This document shows positions 26,614 to 34,642 of a stretch of 45,673 nucleotides of DNA, one piece after another. Source of the stretch: an uncultured Clostridium sp. (GTDB lineage Bacteria; Bacillota; Clostridia; TANB77; CAG-508); the NCBI GenBank assembly GCA_948471035.1, contig CAOKRC010000001.1:1-45673 (forward strand). The letters run 5' to 3'. The translations under genes were made by a program, and so were the position numbers. Every line of letters begins with the position of its first letter. Within the stretch, counting starts at the first letter, position 1. The notes under the pieces were generated by a model, which was given only the letters and a program-made list of their open reading frames with translations, searched no databases and was not told the DNA's origin.

Positions 26614-27438
26614 TTATTTACCAATCGTAAAATTATTTATAAAACCTGTTAAATATGCTAACACATCTACATTAAGATATAATAATGCCAATCCATATAA
26701 TAAAACTACTACCATAATACCTACCCATGCTCCAACTACAACTTCTGTTTTTGTTCTTTTTCCGTTTTCATATCTATTTATTCCAATTATTAATGCTAGA
26801 ACTAATGATAATGTAAATATAACAACATTTCTCGTTGTTAACCATATAATAGTTAATCCTGCAAACGCAACTGCTGTTTGACCACTTGGCATAAAGTTTT
26901 CTTTTATAAATTTATGATTGTTTTTTGTAGCTGCTGCTTTTAATGTAACAATTACTATTACTGTTAAAACTATAGCTACAAATGCTAAATGTGTAGGTGA
27001 ATTTGCAATTTCATCTACAATATTTAGCCCTATTGTACTTATTTTTTCGAAGAATAAAAAATATGCAACAATTAGTGCATTAATTGCTGTTAGAACTACT
27101 GCTCCTGCTCCTACGTCTTTTGCTATCTTTGCCTTTGGATGATAAAGGTCTGTATATAAATCTACTACTGTTTCTATTGCTGTATTTATCATTTCTGCAA
27201 CTATAATTAGCACAACTGTAAACATTAAACATAAAAATTCTGCTTTGGTTAAATCAAAAAATAAGCTTATTAGCATTACTGCTACTGCTATTACTAATTG
27301 TTTTTTTATATTGCTTTGTGTTGTTATTGCATAGATTATACCATTTAGTGCATTTTGCAAAGCATCAAAGAAGTTTCCGTTTTTCATTTTATGCACTTCT
27401 TTTGTTTCATTTTCAATGTTATTGTCTTCATTCTTCAT
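26614..27438 (-). CDS. Diacylglycerol kinase (DgkA type) fused to a PAP2 phosphatase
   Basis: An integral membrane lipid enzyme. Residues about 17-125 are a DgkA/undecaprenol kinase-like domain (FFDALQNALNGIIYAI, then AEMINTAIETVVDLYTDLYHPKAKIAKDVGAGAVVL). The C-terminal half is a PAP2-type domain (PSGQTAVAFAG, a degenerate PSGH with Gln for His, and R-YENGKR...AWVGI). The missing His suggests weak or changed phosphatase activity. I prefer the ATG at 27438 with AGGTG 6 bases upstream. It sits between ybeY and the DUF3048 gene; dgkA next to ybeY is normal in Bacillota. Confidence 0.85.
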   Translation of the reverse strand: MKNEDNNIENETKEVHKMKNGNFFDALQNALNGIIYAITTQSNIKKQLVIAVAVMLISLFFDLTKAEFLCLMFTVVLIIVAEMINTAIETVVDLYTDLYHPKAKIAKDVGAGAVVLTAINALIVAYFLFFEKISTIGLNIVDEIANSPTHLAFVAIVLTVIVIVTLKAAATKNNHKFIKENFMPSGQTAVAFAGLTIIWLTTRNVVIFTLSLVLALIIGINRYENGKRTKTEVVVGAWVGIMVVVLLYGLALLYLNVDVLAYLTGFINNFTIGK

Positions 27439-27495
27439 TACTTTCACCTATTATTCTTAATTTTAATCATCACTTCTACTATATATATATTAGAT

Positions 27496-27978
27496 TCATT
27501 CTCTTGTTATATTAAGTTTTTTTAAAATTGTTTCTTCTTTTGGTCTCATTATAGCTTTATCTTCTTCTTCAATATGGTCATACCCCATTAAATGATAAAA
27601 ACCATGTACTAACATATATGCAAGTTCTCTTTCAAAACTATGTCCATACTCCATTGCTTGTTCTTTTACCTTTTCTAGTGAGATTACTATATCTCCAAGT
27701 ACATCATCTACCTCATATTCGTCTGTATCTATTATGGCTTGTATCTCGTCCTTTTCAAACATAGGAAATGATAATACATCAGTCTCTTTATCAACATTTC
27801 TGTATTCTCTATTTATGTTTCTTATGTTTTTAGGATTTGTTAATGTAATGCTTATGTACATATTTGTATGTAATAAGTTTTCTTCTAAAAAGCATTCATT
27901 TAAAACTTTATTTATTATTTCTTCATACTCTTGATTTTTTTCTGTATCTAAATATTCTATTTGCGCAATTTGTTTCAA
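27496..27978 (-). CDS. ybeY: Endoribonuclease/rRNA maturation factor YbeY
   Basis: YbeY is a zinc RNase for 16S rRNA 3' end processing and ribosome quality control. The 160-residue protein has TDVLSFPMFEKDE and the zinc motif HGFYHLMGYDH (His triad), which define the family. In the usual era-dgkA-ybeY-yqfD neighbourhood. No CGG in frame. Confidence 0.96.
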   Translation of the reverse strand: MKQIAQIEYLDTEKNQEYEEIINKVLNECFLEENLLHTNMYISITLTNPKNIRNINREYRNVDKETDVLSFPMFEKDEIQAIIDTDEYEVDDVLGDIVISLEKVKEQAMEYGHSFERELAYMLVHGFYHLMGYDHIEEEDKAIMRPKEETILKKLNITRE

Positions 27979-28013
27979 AATTTATTTCTCCCCTATTTTG
28001 TATTTAATATCCT

Positions 28014-28111
28014 TGTAGGGGGCGGGCTTCGTGTCCGCCCTTTTTATATCTTATTATAATATTTTTATAGCATCTCTTCGTGGTGTAGGCAGACACAGGA
28101 CCTGCCCCTAC
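28014..28111. repeat. MITE-like element, full copy A
   Basis: A 98-bp element with terminal inverted repeats: TGTAGGGGGCGGGCTTCGTG at the left, ACACAGGACCTGCCCCTACG at the right, around an AT-rich centre TTTTTATATCTTATTATAAT. It matches copy B (37815-37913) over its whole length. No coding capacity. Confidence 0.75.
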
Positions 28112-28115
28112 GTTC

Positions 28116-29330
28116 TTATGCAACTTGTTTCTTTCTTGTATATTTTTCTTTAATAGTTTTGCAAGAATTTTTTATATTTCTCATTACACCAAGGTTTACT
28201 AATTCTTGTTTATAAAAACTTATAATTTGGCTATTCTTCTCAACATCTTTGCTTACTTCTTTTAAATCATTTTTTATAAATAGTATTTCTTTTTGTTTTT
28301 CATATTGCTCTGGTTCTTTATCCTTTAATTCTTCAATATTTTTATATTCTTCCCAGAATTTCTTGTAGGCCTCTCTTTCTTGAGGTTTGTCCCAGTATAT
28401 TTTTGTTGATAATAACTTAATGTTATAATCTTCAATTAGTTCAATTAGCATTTGATATGCACTAACTCTCATTTTATTATTTTTAGCTTCTATAATTAAA
28501 TTTCTTGTGTCTTTTAGAAGTTTATTATAACATTGTTCTGCTACAATTAATGGTAGGCTATGCGTAAATAGTTTTCTACTAATTCCTAATAAAACTAACT
28601 TTTTCTCTATTATATCTCTTTCATTTAATTTTCCTGCTAAAAATGTATTAAATTTATCGTATTCTTCTACAATTTCTTTATAAACAGCTTCGTAATCTGT
28701 TTCCATTTTGATTGGTAATATTTCTACAATGTATTCATCAAGTGTTGTGAATATTTTTTCATAGATTTGGTCTTTTCCATCTTCTCCTCTTGTATTATCT
28801 GCAAGCCCAATAGAATAATTTTTTAATATTCCTTTATATAAACTTTCCATTTTGCTTGCATAGAATTTTTTATATTTAGCAATTGTTTTTTCTTTATTTG
28901 AAGCAATTAATGATTGATAATCAAGTTCAAGTAAATATTTTTGTTTTCTATACTTGTATTCTAAGTATTGTGTTTCTTTTAAATGAATAACATTGTAATA
29001 TTCGCTTAAAGCATTTTTCTCAAATGCAGTTGCTGTATCATTTTTTACTTTTTTATAAATTGAATCCATAACATATTTATCAATTGCTTCTAAGTATAAT
29101 GCATACATGTCTTCATATTTTTTTAATAAAATTTCTTTCTTATTTGTTTCATCATCATTAGTTTCATCCATATAATTTTCAAATGCTTTTAATATGTTAT
29201 TTCTTTTTGTAAGTATTAATAATCCATTAATTCCTACTTTAGTTGGAATTAATAGTTTTGTAATTGAATTTGTTAACTTTCCAATGAAAGTTGTGTTTGC
29301 TTCTAGTACTCTTAAACTTCTCTCTGCCAC
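28116..29330 (-). CDS. Unrecognised 404-residue helical protein in the sporulation/ybeY cluster
   Basis: I do not recognise this protein. It is rich in Lys, Glu, Asn and Tyr and almost entirely helical by composition, with long charged stretches (e.g. KKILLKKYEDMYALYLEAI-like segments near 70-90). There is no signal peptide or clear transmembrane helix; a hydrophobic LLILTKR stretch lies near residue 40. It sits between yqfD and ybeY on the same strand, where phoH is found in Bacillus; it has no PhoH P-loop. An operon role in sporulation or envelope is possible but not shown. Confidence 0.7.
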   Translation of the reverse strand: MAERSLRVLEANTTFIGKLTNSITKLLIPTKVGINGLLILTKRNNILKAFENYMDETNDDETNKKEILLKKYEDMYALYLEAIDKYVMDSIYKKVKNDTATAFEKNALSEYYNVIHLKETQYLEYKYRKQKYLLELDYQSLIASNKEKTIAKYKKFYASKMESLYKGILKNYSIGLADNTRGEDGKDQIYEKIFTTLDEYIVEILPIKMETDYEAVYKEIVEEYDKFNTFLAGKLNERDIIEKKLVLLGISRKLFTHSLPLIVAEQCYNKLLKDTRNLIIEAKNNKMRVSAYQMLIELIEDYNIKLLSTKIYWDKPQEREAYKKFWEEYKNIEELKDKEPEQYEKQKEILFIKNDLKEVSKDVEKNSQIISFYKQELVNLGVMRNIKNSCKTIKEKYTRKKQVA

Positions 29331-29344
29331 TTCTAATCATCCTT

Positions 29345-30530
29345 TCAAAACACTATTTTTTCGTTTGTGCCTATATTTTCAAGCACCTCATATATTAGTT
29401 CTACTGTGATACTTTCCTCTTCTTCTTTATAGTTTATTTGCGTATTTACAATATTTTCTACATTTACTATTTCTTTCTTTAATTCTTCTTCTAATTTTTT
29501 TAATAAGATTTCTTTTGCTTCTTCGTATGTATAGTGAACTGTTCTTTTTTCTAGCTCTTTATATGTAATTTTGCAAATTTCTATAGGGAAATAAAAGTTT
29601 GAAAATATTTTTAATTTTTTGTTCTCATTTATTGTATCATAATTTTCAAAATTTGGAATACTTTTAGGAAAATTTATTTTGAAATTATTTATATTTATTC
29701 CGTAAGAATTTTTTACATTTCCCGTTTCTTCTTGTATTTCTTGCGTTAAACTCATTTTTTCTTTTTTACTATACCAAACTCTAGCTTGAATGTCAGCTTT
29801 TGCATGGACATATCTTGTTCCTGTATATTTTCCCTCAAGCCAACCTCCTACAATAATGTTTCCACTCTTTATAACATCTCCTATTTTTACTAGGGCTGTA
29901 CCGTTTTGAACGTTTATTTTTGTTATCACACCATCCTTTTCTGTAATAATATTGCAATATTCATTTTCGTCTATAATATCTGGTTTTTTATCTGCTTCTA
30001 CTATTTCTACTATTACATTGGTTCCCTTTATATGTATTCCGTACCCATGCAATATCATCTCTTTTTAAACGAAGGTTGTTAATAATACTTTTTGTATCTA
30101 TTTTTTGTTTTAACATTCCAAGTTTTAGTCCGCCATTATTAACTTCTGTCATAATCTCTTCTGTAGGAATGGTATTAGTACCTGTAACTTCTATATTCCA
30201 AACAAAATTTGACATTCCAAATATAAATAATACTACTATAATTAAAGATGCAAAAAATAGTTTTCTCTTTTTATATCTGTGTAAGATAAATGGTAAGCCT
30301 TTTTTCTTTTCTATTTTCACTCTACATTTTGTAATTTTTGCTATTTCTTTTATCTTTTTAAATTCTTTCATACCAATATTGGCATATAAAAAACTTGATT
30401 TTTTTCTTTTTAAATTCCATAAGAGTATTCTTTTACTAATACATATATTAATAAATCTCTCTATAAAATATCCCTCTACACTTATATTTACATATCCTAA
30501 TATATAGTAAATTAATATTCTAAAAAACAT
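29345..30530 (-). CDS. yqfD: Sporulation protein YqfD (one CGGA recoding site)
   Basis: YqfD is a mother-cell sporulation membrane protein (stage IV family) needed in some species for forespore engulfment or coat/cortex formation. A membrane helix LFFASLIIVVLFIFGMSNFV is followed by NIEVTGTNTIPTEEI and LRLKRDDIAWV. The zero frame then reads RNTYKGNQCNS and stops. Decoding CGGA as Gly164 gives IAWVGIHIKGTNVIVEIVEA, the family block, and a 394-residue protein of normal length. All other CGGs (TAC|GGA, AAC|GGT, GGC|GGA) are out of frame. Confidence 0.92.
30038..30041 (-). other. CGGA +1 recoding site in yqfD
   Basis: GCA TGG GTA CGGA ATA CAT ATA. Gly164 joins IAWV to IHIKGTNV. Confidence 0.9.
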
Positions 30531-30580
30531 ACTATTTTTCTCCTTTTGTTTTCTTCTTACAGTTTAATCTATTTACTGTT

Positions 30581-30635
30581 AAGAAGCCCAAATCACTCTT
30601 GCAAGTGGCAGCCCCCTTAAGTAAAGGGACCTTTC
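30581..30635 (+). repeat. AAGAAC...double-hairpin repeat, copy 2
   Basis: AAGAAGCCCAAATCACTC-TTG-CAAGTGGC hairpin then a CCCCTTAAGTAAAGGG hairpin. Followed by CCTTTCTCTA, as in copy 3 at 34310, so the two repeat families are linked here as well. Confidence 0.55.
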
Positions 30636-30669
30636 TCTACTATTATAATTATTCGCTAAGATAAAATAA

Positions 30670-30990
30670 CTATTTTTGAGAAATATCATTTTCGTCTGTT
30701 ACGCTTTCAAAGTCTATACTATCTATTGTCCCTGTAACCATTATGTCGTCTCCTGTCATTTCTTTTAGTCTTAAATTAAATCCATTTATATTAATAGCTC
30801 CTATATGTGTATTTATTTTTACATAGTAGTCTTCATATTCTAATATAGTTTTATAATTTTCAATTAATAATTCGTTAAATCCAACTATTGTAAGTTTTGG
30901 CTTGTTTGAAACTACCTCTTCAGGTAATTCTAGTAATCTATTTATTCTGTTTACTTTTTTTCGATTGTTTATATGTTTCACTTCTTTCAT
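30670..30990 (-). CDS. yqfC: Sporulation protein YqfC
   Basis: A 106-residue YabP/YqfC-family sporulation protein. The block LTIVGFNELLIENYKTILEY and TGDDIMVTGTIDSIDFE (about 33-100) is characteristic. It lies upstream of yqfD on the same strand with about 140 bases between, filled with repeat DNA. Function in Bacillus is poorly known; the pair is mother-cell expressed. Confidence 0.85.
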   Translation of the reverse strand: MKEVKHINNRKKVNRINRLLELPEEVVSNKPKLTIVGFNELLIENYKTILEYEDYYVKINTHIGAININGFNLRLKEMTGDDIMVTGTIDSIDFESVTDENDISQK

Positions 30991-31146
30991 TCCTTTCGTT
31001 TAATTTACTCATGATTATTATATAATAGTTTTTTATACGAATTTTTAAACCCACAGTCATCCACCCTAATTTTATACTTATGTAAAGTGGCTTTTTATAA
31101 AACACTTTTGTAGACTAGCATTCTAAAATTCTTTGCTATATTTTGT

Positions 31147-31966
31147 TTATCTCTCAAATTTGTCTAATGATTTAAATTCATATCCCATATTTTTAATTTC
31201 TTTTATACACTCATCTAATACATTTGTATTATCCTTAGAATTTCCATGCAGCAAAATAACTGCTCCTGGGTGTACATTATCTAATATTTTCTTTTTTGCA
31301 TATTCTTCCCTACCTTGTTTGTTTTCGTCCCAGTCATCATATGCAAAACTCCACATTACTGTTGTATAGCCTAATCCATTTGTTATATTTATAGTTCTTT
31401 CACTAAATTCACCTTTTGGTGGTCTTATGTATTTCATTTCATAACCAAATTTTTGATACACTTTGGTATGTAAATCCATTACTTCTGTTTTTACCAATTC
31501 ATCTGTTAAGTCTGGCATACTTTTATGATTAACTGTATGATTTCCTATTATATGTCCATCACTTATCATTTCTTTTACTAATTCTTCACTAGTATTAACA
31601 TAGTGTGCAGTTATAAAAAATGTAGCACTAACTTCATTTTCTTTTAGTACCTGTAATATTCTTGGAGTATAACCTGCTTCATACCCCTCATCAAATGTCA
31701 AATAAACATACTTTTTTTCACTATTTCCCATGGCAATTCCAGTATATCTATCCATTAATTCTTTATTTTTACTTCCAAGATCAGGTTGTAAATGATTATC
31801 ATTTCTTTTTATTCCCCAACCAATTTTGGTATTACTTAAAGCTGTAGTACCGTACCGAACTTGTTAAAACAGTTTCTTTATTTTTAACTATTTCTACAAT
31901 AGTAAAAGTAAAAACGCAAGCTACAACTACTGTAAATATATAAACTTTTCTTTTCATTTTGTCCAT
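31147..31966 (-). CDS. pdaA: PdaA-type peptidoglycan N-acetylmuramate deacetylase (one CGGT recoding site)
   Basis: PdaA deacetylates muramic acid so that muramic-delta-lactam, the spore cortex mark, can form. An N-terminal membrane/signal helix (VYIFTVVVACVFTFTIVEIV) precedes the catalytic NodB domain: YLTFDEGYEAGYTP (catalytic Asp), NHTVNH (metal His), RPPKGEFS and LLHGNSKDN. The zero frame stops soon after TSSV-CGG. CGGT as Gly39 continues as TTALSNTKIGWGIKRNDNHL, the PdaA linker. Total 272 residues. AGGAGG lies 8 bases before the ATG at 31966. A nearby CGG (TCG|GTA), six bases away and out of frame, causes no shift. Confidence 0.92.
31849..31852 (-). other. CGGT +1 recoding site in pdaA
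   Basis: AGT TCG GTA CGGT ACT ACA. Two CGG trinucleotides occur six bases apart; only the in-frame one needs recoding, a good internal test of the rule. Confidence 0.9.
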
Positions 31967-32031
31967 TACTATTTCCTCCTCATAGTAGTATATTTAATAC
32001 TATGAAGATAAAATTATAATATAACAAAAAA

Positions 32032-32064
32032 CCTAAAAATTTAGTTTGTAACTAAATTTTTAGG
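32032..32064. terminator. Terminator downstream of the DUF4160 remnant
   Basis: A perfect 15-bp stem CCTAAAAATTTAGTT / AACTAAATTTTTAGG with a 3-base loop and T/A runs on both sides. Confidence 0.8.
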
Positions 32065-32070
32065 TTTTGT

Positions 32071-32325
32071 TTAGCAATAAAATTTTATGTCTTGATCTGG
32101 AAAATGTTTTTTCCATTCAGCTATTATAAAAAAATAATTACCAGATATTGTTGTAAGCAATTCAGTTAAATCTTTACTTGGTATTTTACTTTTATTATTT
32201 GCCAAAATGTATCCCCCACTTTTAGTAAGCCATATCTTTGTAGAATTTGCTACTGGTTTTCCCTTTGATATATGTATATGAATGGGTTCTTCATTTTCTT
32301 TTGACCAAAAATATATTTTATATCC
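32071..32325 (-). pseudogene. DUF4160 protein, copy 1, start lost
   Basis: The frame encodes GYKIYFWSKENEEPIHIHISKG and runs to DQDIKFYC, a clear DUF4160 domain, but no start codon is available. Compared with copy 2, about 14 bases including the normal TTG region up to ATG are missing, and the domain now follows the TAA of the upstream gene in the same frame. It is either a remnant or reached only by stop readthrough. A CGGA is present at the junction (32323-32326) but recoding it does not provide a start. Confidence 0.6.
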
Positions 32326-32328
32326 GTA

Positions 32329-32604
32329 TTAGGCACTTTCAAGTCCTCCTTCTCTAGCTATTCTATAAAAATGTGGTACACCACGTTCTACAACAGTTTT
32401 AAATATTGCTATTTCTTCATCTGTATAATTTCCATCTTTGTATAATATTTTACAACTTGGAAGCTCAAACCTAACACTATCAAACCCTTGCTCTGTAGTC
32501 CTTTCAAAATGTATATGTATAATTTCTTCTCCCTTTTCATTCTTCATAATATCAGTAAAAACAACTTCAGTTTCATCTGCATACTTACAATAATCATGCA
32601 TCAT
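32329..32604 (-). CDS. Small protein paired with DUF4160, copy 1
   Basis: A 91-residue protein (MMHDYCKYADETEVVFTDIM...) of no family I can name. It ends GVPHFYRIAREGGLESA. It is a paralogue of the gene at 33899-34175, same length, and each lies just upstream of a DUF4160 gene, so the two probably work as a pair; such small pairs are often toxin-antitoxin-like, which is inference. At TTEQGFDSV the Gly codon is GGG, aligned with CGGT in copy 2. AAAGGAG precedes the ATG at 32604. Confidence 0.75.
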   Translation of the reverse strand: MMHDYCKYADETEVVFTDIMKNEKGEEIIHIHFERTTEQGFDSVRFELPSCKILYKDGNYTDEEIAIFKTVVERGVPHFYRIAREGGLESA

Positions 32605-32688
32605 TTTTATCACGCTCCTTTTAATTGTTATTATATAATAAATTGTTTTAATTTTACCACAATTAAGCATAAAAAATAAATTTATTTC

Positions 32689-33546
32689 TTATTTAACATC
32701 TTCATATACTTCTTTTATAATTTCATATCTCTTTAGTATGATTTTCTTATAAAAATCTTTCCTAACTTGAGACATACTGTCTACATTTTCAATAAATGTA
32801 TTTATTCCGTCTATGTTAATATTTGAAAATAATCTCTTGATAGCATTATTGCATTCTTCATTTTTCATTTGTTTTATATATTCCATATAATTAATTTTTT
32901 TACCATTCTCTTTTAAACAAGAATAACAATTTATCGCTAAATTTTTCAATTCTATCTCATTTATTTTCTTTATTTCTTCATCTTCAATCATTGGATTTAA
33001 AGCTGAGCCACAATCATAAATTGGAGAAAATTCTACTTTTCCTGTATTTTTATTCAATATAAATCCCCAATTTCCATTATGTCTATCTGTATTTCCTATT
33101 AAACTGTCAATAACAAACATGTCCCAAAATTTCTGTTTCGTTTCTTCTGTATGAATCATTTTACTTTCTTCTATTACTTCCATTATGTCATTTAACTCTG
33201 TTTCTATTTTTTTATCTGGATTTGTACTTAATACTAAATTTTCAAATTCATATAATATATTATCATTATCTGTAAAATCTTCACAAGCACATACTATCTT
33301 TTCTTTTCCATTATAGCTATATTTTCCTAAAACTGTATTTTGTGTTTTAAAACCTACTATCTTGAACACATTACTTCCAATATATTCTGAAAAAGCATTG
33401 TTGATATATGATATATTTTTATTTTTTTCTCTGACTGGGTCTGGAAACTTTACTAAATATTTTTTATCGTTATATATTAATGTCTTCTTTTTCTCTGAAC
33501 CTTTATAATTATTAAATTCTTCTATTGCATTTGTAAAGTCAATCAT
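32689..33546 (-). CDS. HipA-like / CtkA-like protein kinase
   Basis: A 285-residue protein kinase-like domain resembling HipA and CtkA. Key blocks: DSLIGNTDRHNGNWGFILN (catalytic Asp/Asn loop) and SPIYDCGSALNPM (metal Asp). There is no HipB DNA-binding partner next to it. It lies between two copies of the small gene/DUF4160 pair, which looks like a defence or stress island. I choose the ATG at 33546, seven bases after GGAGGG. One CGG (GAC|GGA) is out of frame. Confidence 0.8.
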   Translation of the reverse strand: MIDFTNAIEEFNNYKGSEKKKTLIYNDKKYLVKFPDPVREKNKNISYINNAFSEYIGSNVFKIVGFKTQNTVLGKYSYNGKEKIVCACEDFTDNDNILYEFENLVLSTNPDKKIETELNDIMEVIEESKMIHTEETKQKFWDMFVIDSLIGNTDRHNGNWGFILNKNTGKVEFSPIYDCGSALNPMIEDEEIKKINEIELKNLAINCYSCLKENGKKINYMEYIKQMKNEECNNAIKRLFSNINIDGINTFIENVDSMSQVRKDFYKKIILKRYEIIKEVYEDVK

Positions 33547-33616
33547 TCTCTTTCCCTCCACACTTTTATTAACTCCTTATTAGTATATCATAAATTATTT
33601 GAATTTACTATATTCC

Positions 33617-33668
33617 AAAAAAACAGTACTAAATTTTTTTCCTCTTTAAATTTTAGTACTTGTTTTGA
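33617..33668 (-). terminator. Terminator after DUF4160 copy 2
   Basis: Stem AGTACTAAATTT / AAATTTTAGTACT (one bulge) followed on the minus strand by a T7 run. Confidence 0.65.
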
Positions 33669-33686
33669 TTTATTCTAAATAGGCTA

Positions 33687-33906
33687 TTACTCTATACTTT
33701 TTTTAAATTTTAAGCTTTCGGACATTAAAGATTTAGGAATATGACTATTATTATTTGATAATATGCAACCACCTGCTTTAGTAAGCCATACTTTAGTAGA
33801 ATTTAGTGTTGGTTTTCCTTTTGAAATATGAATATGAACAGGCTCATTATTTTCATTGGACCAAAAATAAATTTTATATCCGCATTACTTCTATAATATT
33901 AGGCAA
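33687..33906 (-). CDS. DUF4160 protein, copy 2 (one CGGA recoding site)
   Basis: A 72-residue protein. TTG start at 33906 overlaps the upstream gene stop. MPNIIEVM-G-YKIYFWSNE is the standard DUF4160 opening; it exists only if CGGA is read as Gly9, since the zero frame meets TAA next. The centre (NEPVHIHISKGKPTLNSTKV) matches copy 1, but the C-terminus is shorter and different (MSESLKFKKSIE), perhaps truncated. Function unknown; paired with the 91-residue gene. Confidence 0.75.
33879..33882 (-). other. CGGA +1 recoding site in DUF4160 copy 2
   Basis: GTA ATG CGGA TAT AAA. Gly9; zero frame would read CGG ATA TAA. Confidence 0.85.
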
Positions 33907-34175
33907 ATTTAAGGCCTCCCTCTCGTGCATATTTAAAAAATAAATGAGCACCCTTTTCTACTGTTTCTCTAAATTCCTCTATTTCTTCATCTGTATAATA
34001 TCCATCTTTTTCTACTATTTCATAACTTGGAAGTTCAAAAACTACAGTATCAAAACCGTTTCTCAGTTGGTCTTTCAAAAGAAATTCTTATATATTCTTC
34101 TCCATTATCTTTTTTTCTAATATCTGAAAAAACTACTAATGTTTCATCTGGATACTTAGCAAATTCATATACCAT
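33899..34175 (-). CDS. Small protein paired with DUF4160, copy 2 (one CGGT recoding site)
   Basis: 91 residues when CGGT is read as Gly40, the same length as copy 1. The zero frame gives only MVYEFAKYPDETLVVFSDIR...PTEKRF and stops. With recoding it continues GFDTVVFELPSYEIVEKDGY and ends KYAREGGLKFA, parallel to copy 1 throughout. Shine-Dalgarno AGAGGAG, ATG at 34175. Confidence 0.8.
34055..34058 (-). other. CGGT +1 recoding site in small gene copy 2
   Basis: GAG AAA CGGT TTT GAT. In the paralogue the aligned codons are CAA GGG TTT GAT, so Gly is shown directly. Confidence 0.92.
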
Positions 34176-34309
34176 TACTATCACTCTCCTCTTAATTTGT
34201 AATATTAGTATATCATACTCTTTTCAAATTTACTACATTTATATAAAATAATCGTAAAAATCATTAATGTTCAGCCTATAAATTAAATCGCTATATAAAT
34301 TAATGCTAT

Positions 34310-34365
34310 AAGAACCCTCCATCAGTCCTACAGACTGCCACCTCACTTAAATAAAGGAAGCCTTT
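34310..34365 (+). repeat. AAGAAC...double-hairpin repeat, copy 3
   Basis: AAGAACCCTCCATCAGTCCT-ACAGACTGCC with a CAGTC/GACTG hairpin, then CCTCACTTAAATAAAGGAAG. Same layout as copies at 12592 and 30581. Confidence 0.55.
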
Positions 34366-34427
34366 CTCTATTTTTCAAAAATAACTATTCTATTCTAGCA
34401 AGTTACTAAAACAGTAGAGTAAAGGAC
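34361..34427. repeat. CCTTTCTCTA...TAGAGTAAAGG palindromic element, copy 3
   Basis: Ends CCTTTCTCTA and TAGAGTAAAGG are near-inverted repeats. The middle AAAATAACTATTCTATTCTA matches copies 1 and 2. Confidence 0.6.
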
Positions 34428-34545
34428 CTTTTACTCTACTTTCATTATAATCTATTGGATTGAAATAGTTATTTTTTAATATAGAAAAATATTCTCCTAG
34501 TTTTTGCTAATTTTTTCCATCTTTTTTAAATTTTCGTCATTTTTC

Positions 34546-34574
34546 TTGACTTTATCTAAAATATGTTTTAATAT
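34546..34574 (+). promoter_or_regulatory. agrA promoter
   Basis: TTGACT, a 17-base spacer, TAATAT, about 70 bases before the ATG. I did not find a convincing LytTR direct-repeat operator near it. Confidence 0.65.
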
Positions 34575-34642
34575 TGTAAAAGACATTTGGAAAATTTTGG
34601 GTAATTTTACCTAATGCATCTTTAAATACGGGGGATAAAAAT

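Larger units (their letters stand above)
34176..34642. other. Repeat-filled intergenic region upstream of agrA
   Basis: No gene. It holds TTAATGTTCAGCCTATA (34264-34280), the double-hairpin repeat at 34310-34365, the palindromic element at 34361-34427 and the agrA promoter at 34546-34574. Confidence 0.7.

Noticed and set aside
32323..32326. CGGA at the start of DUF4160 copy 1 as a seventeenth recoding site
   Set aside because: In the frame that would enter CGG there is a TGA four codons upstream and no start codon between, so no protein would result.
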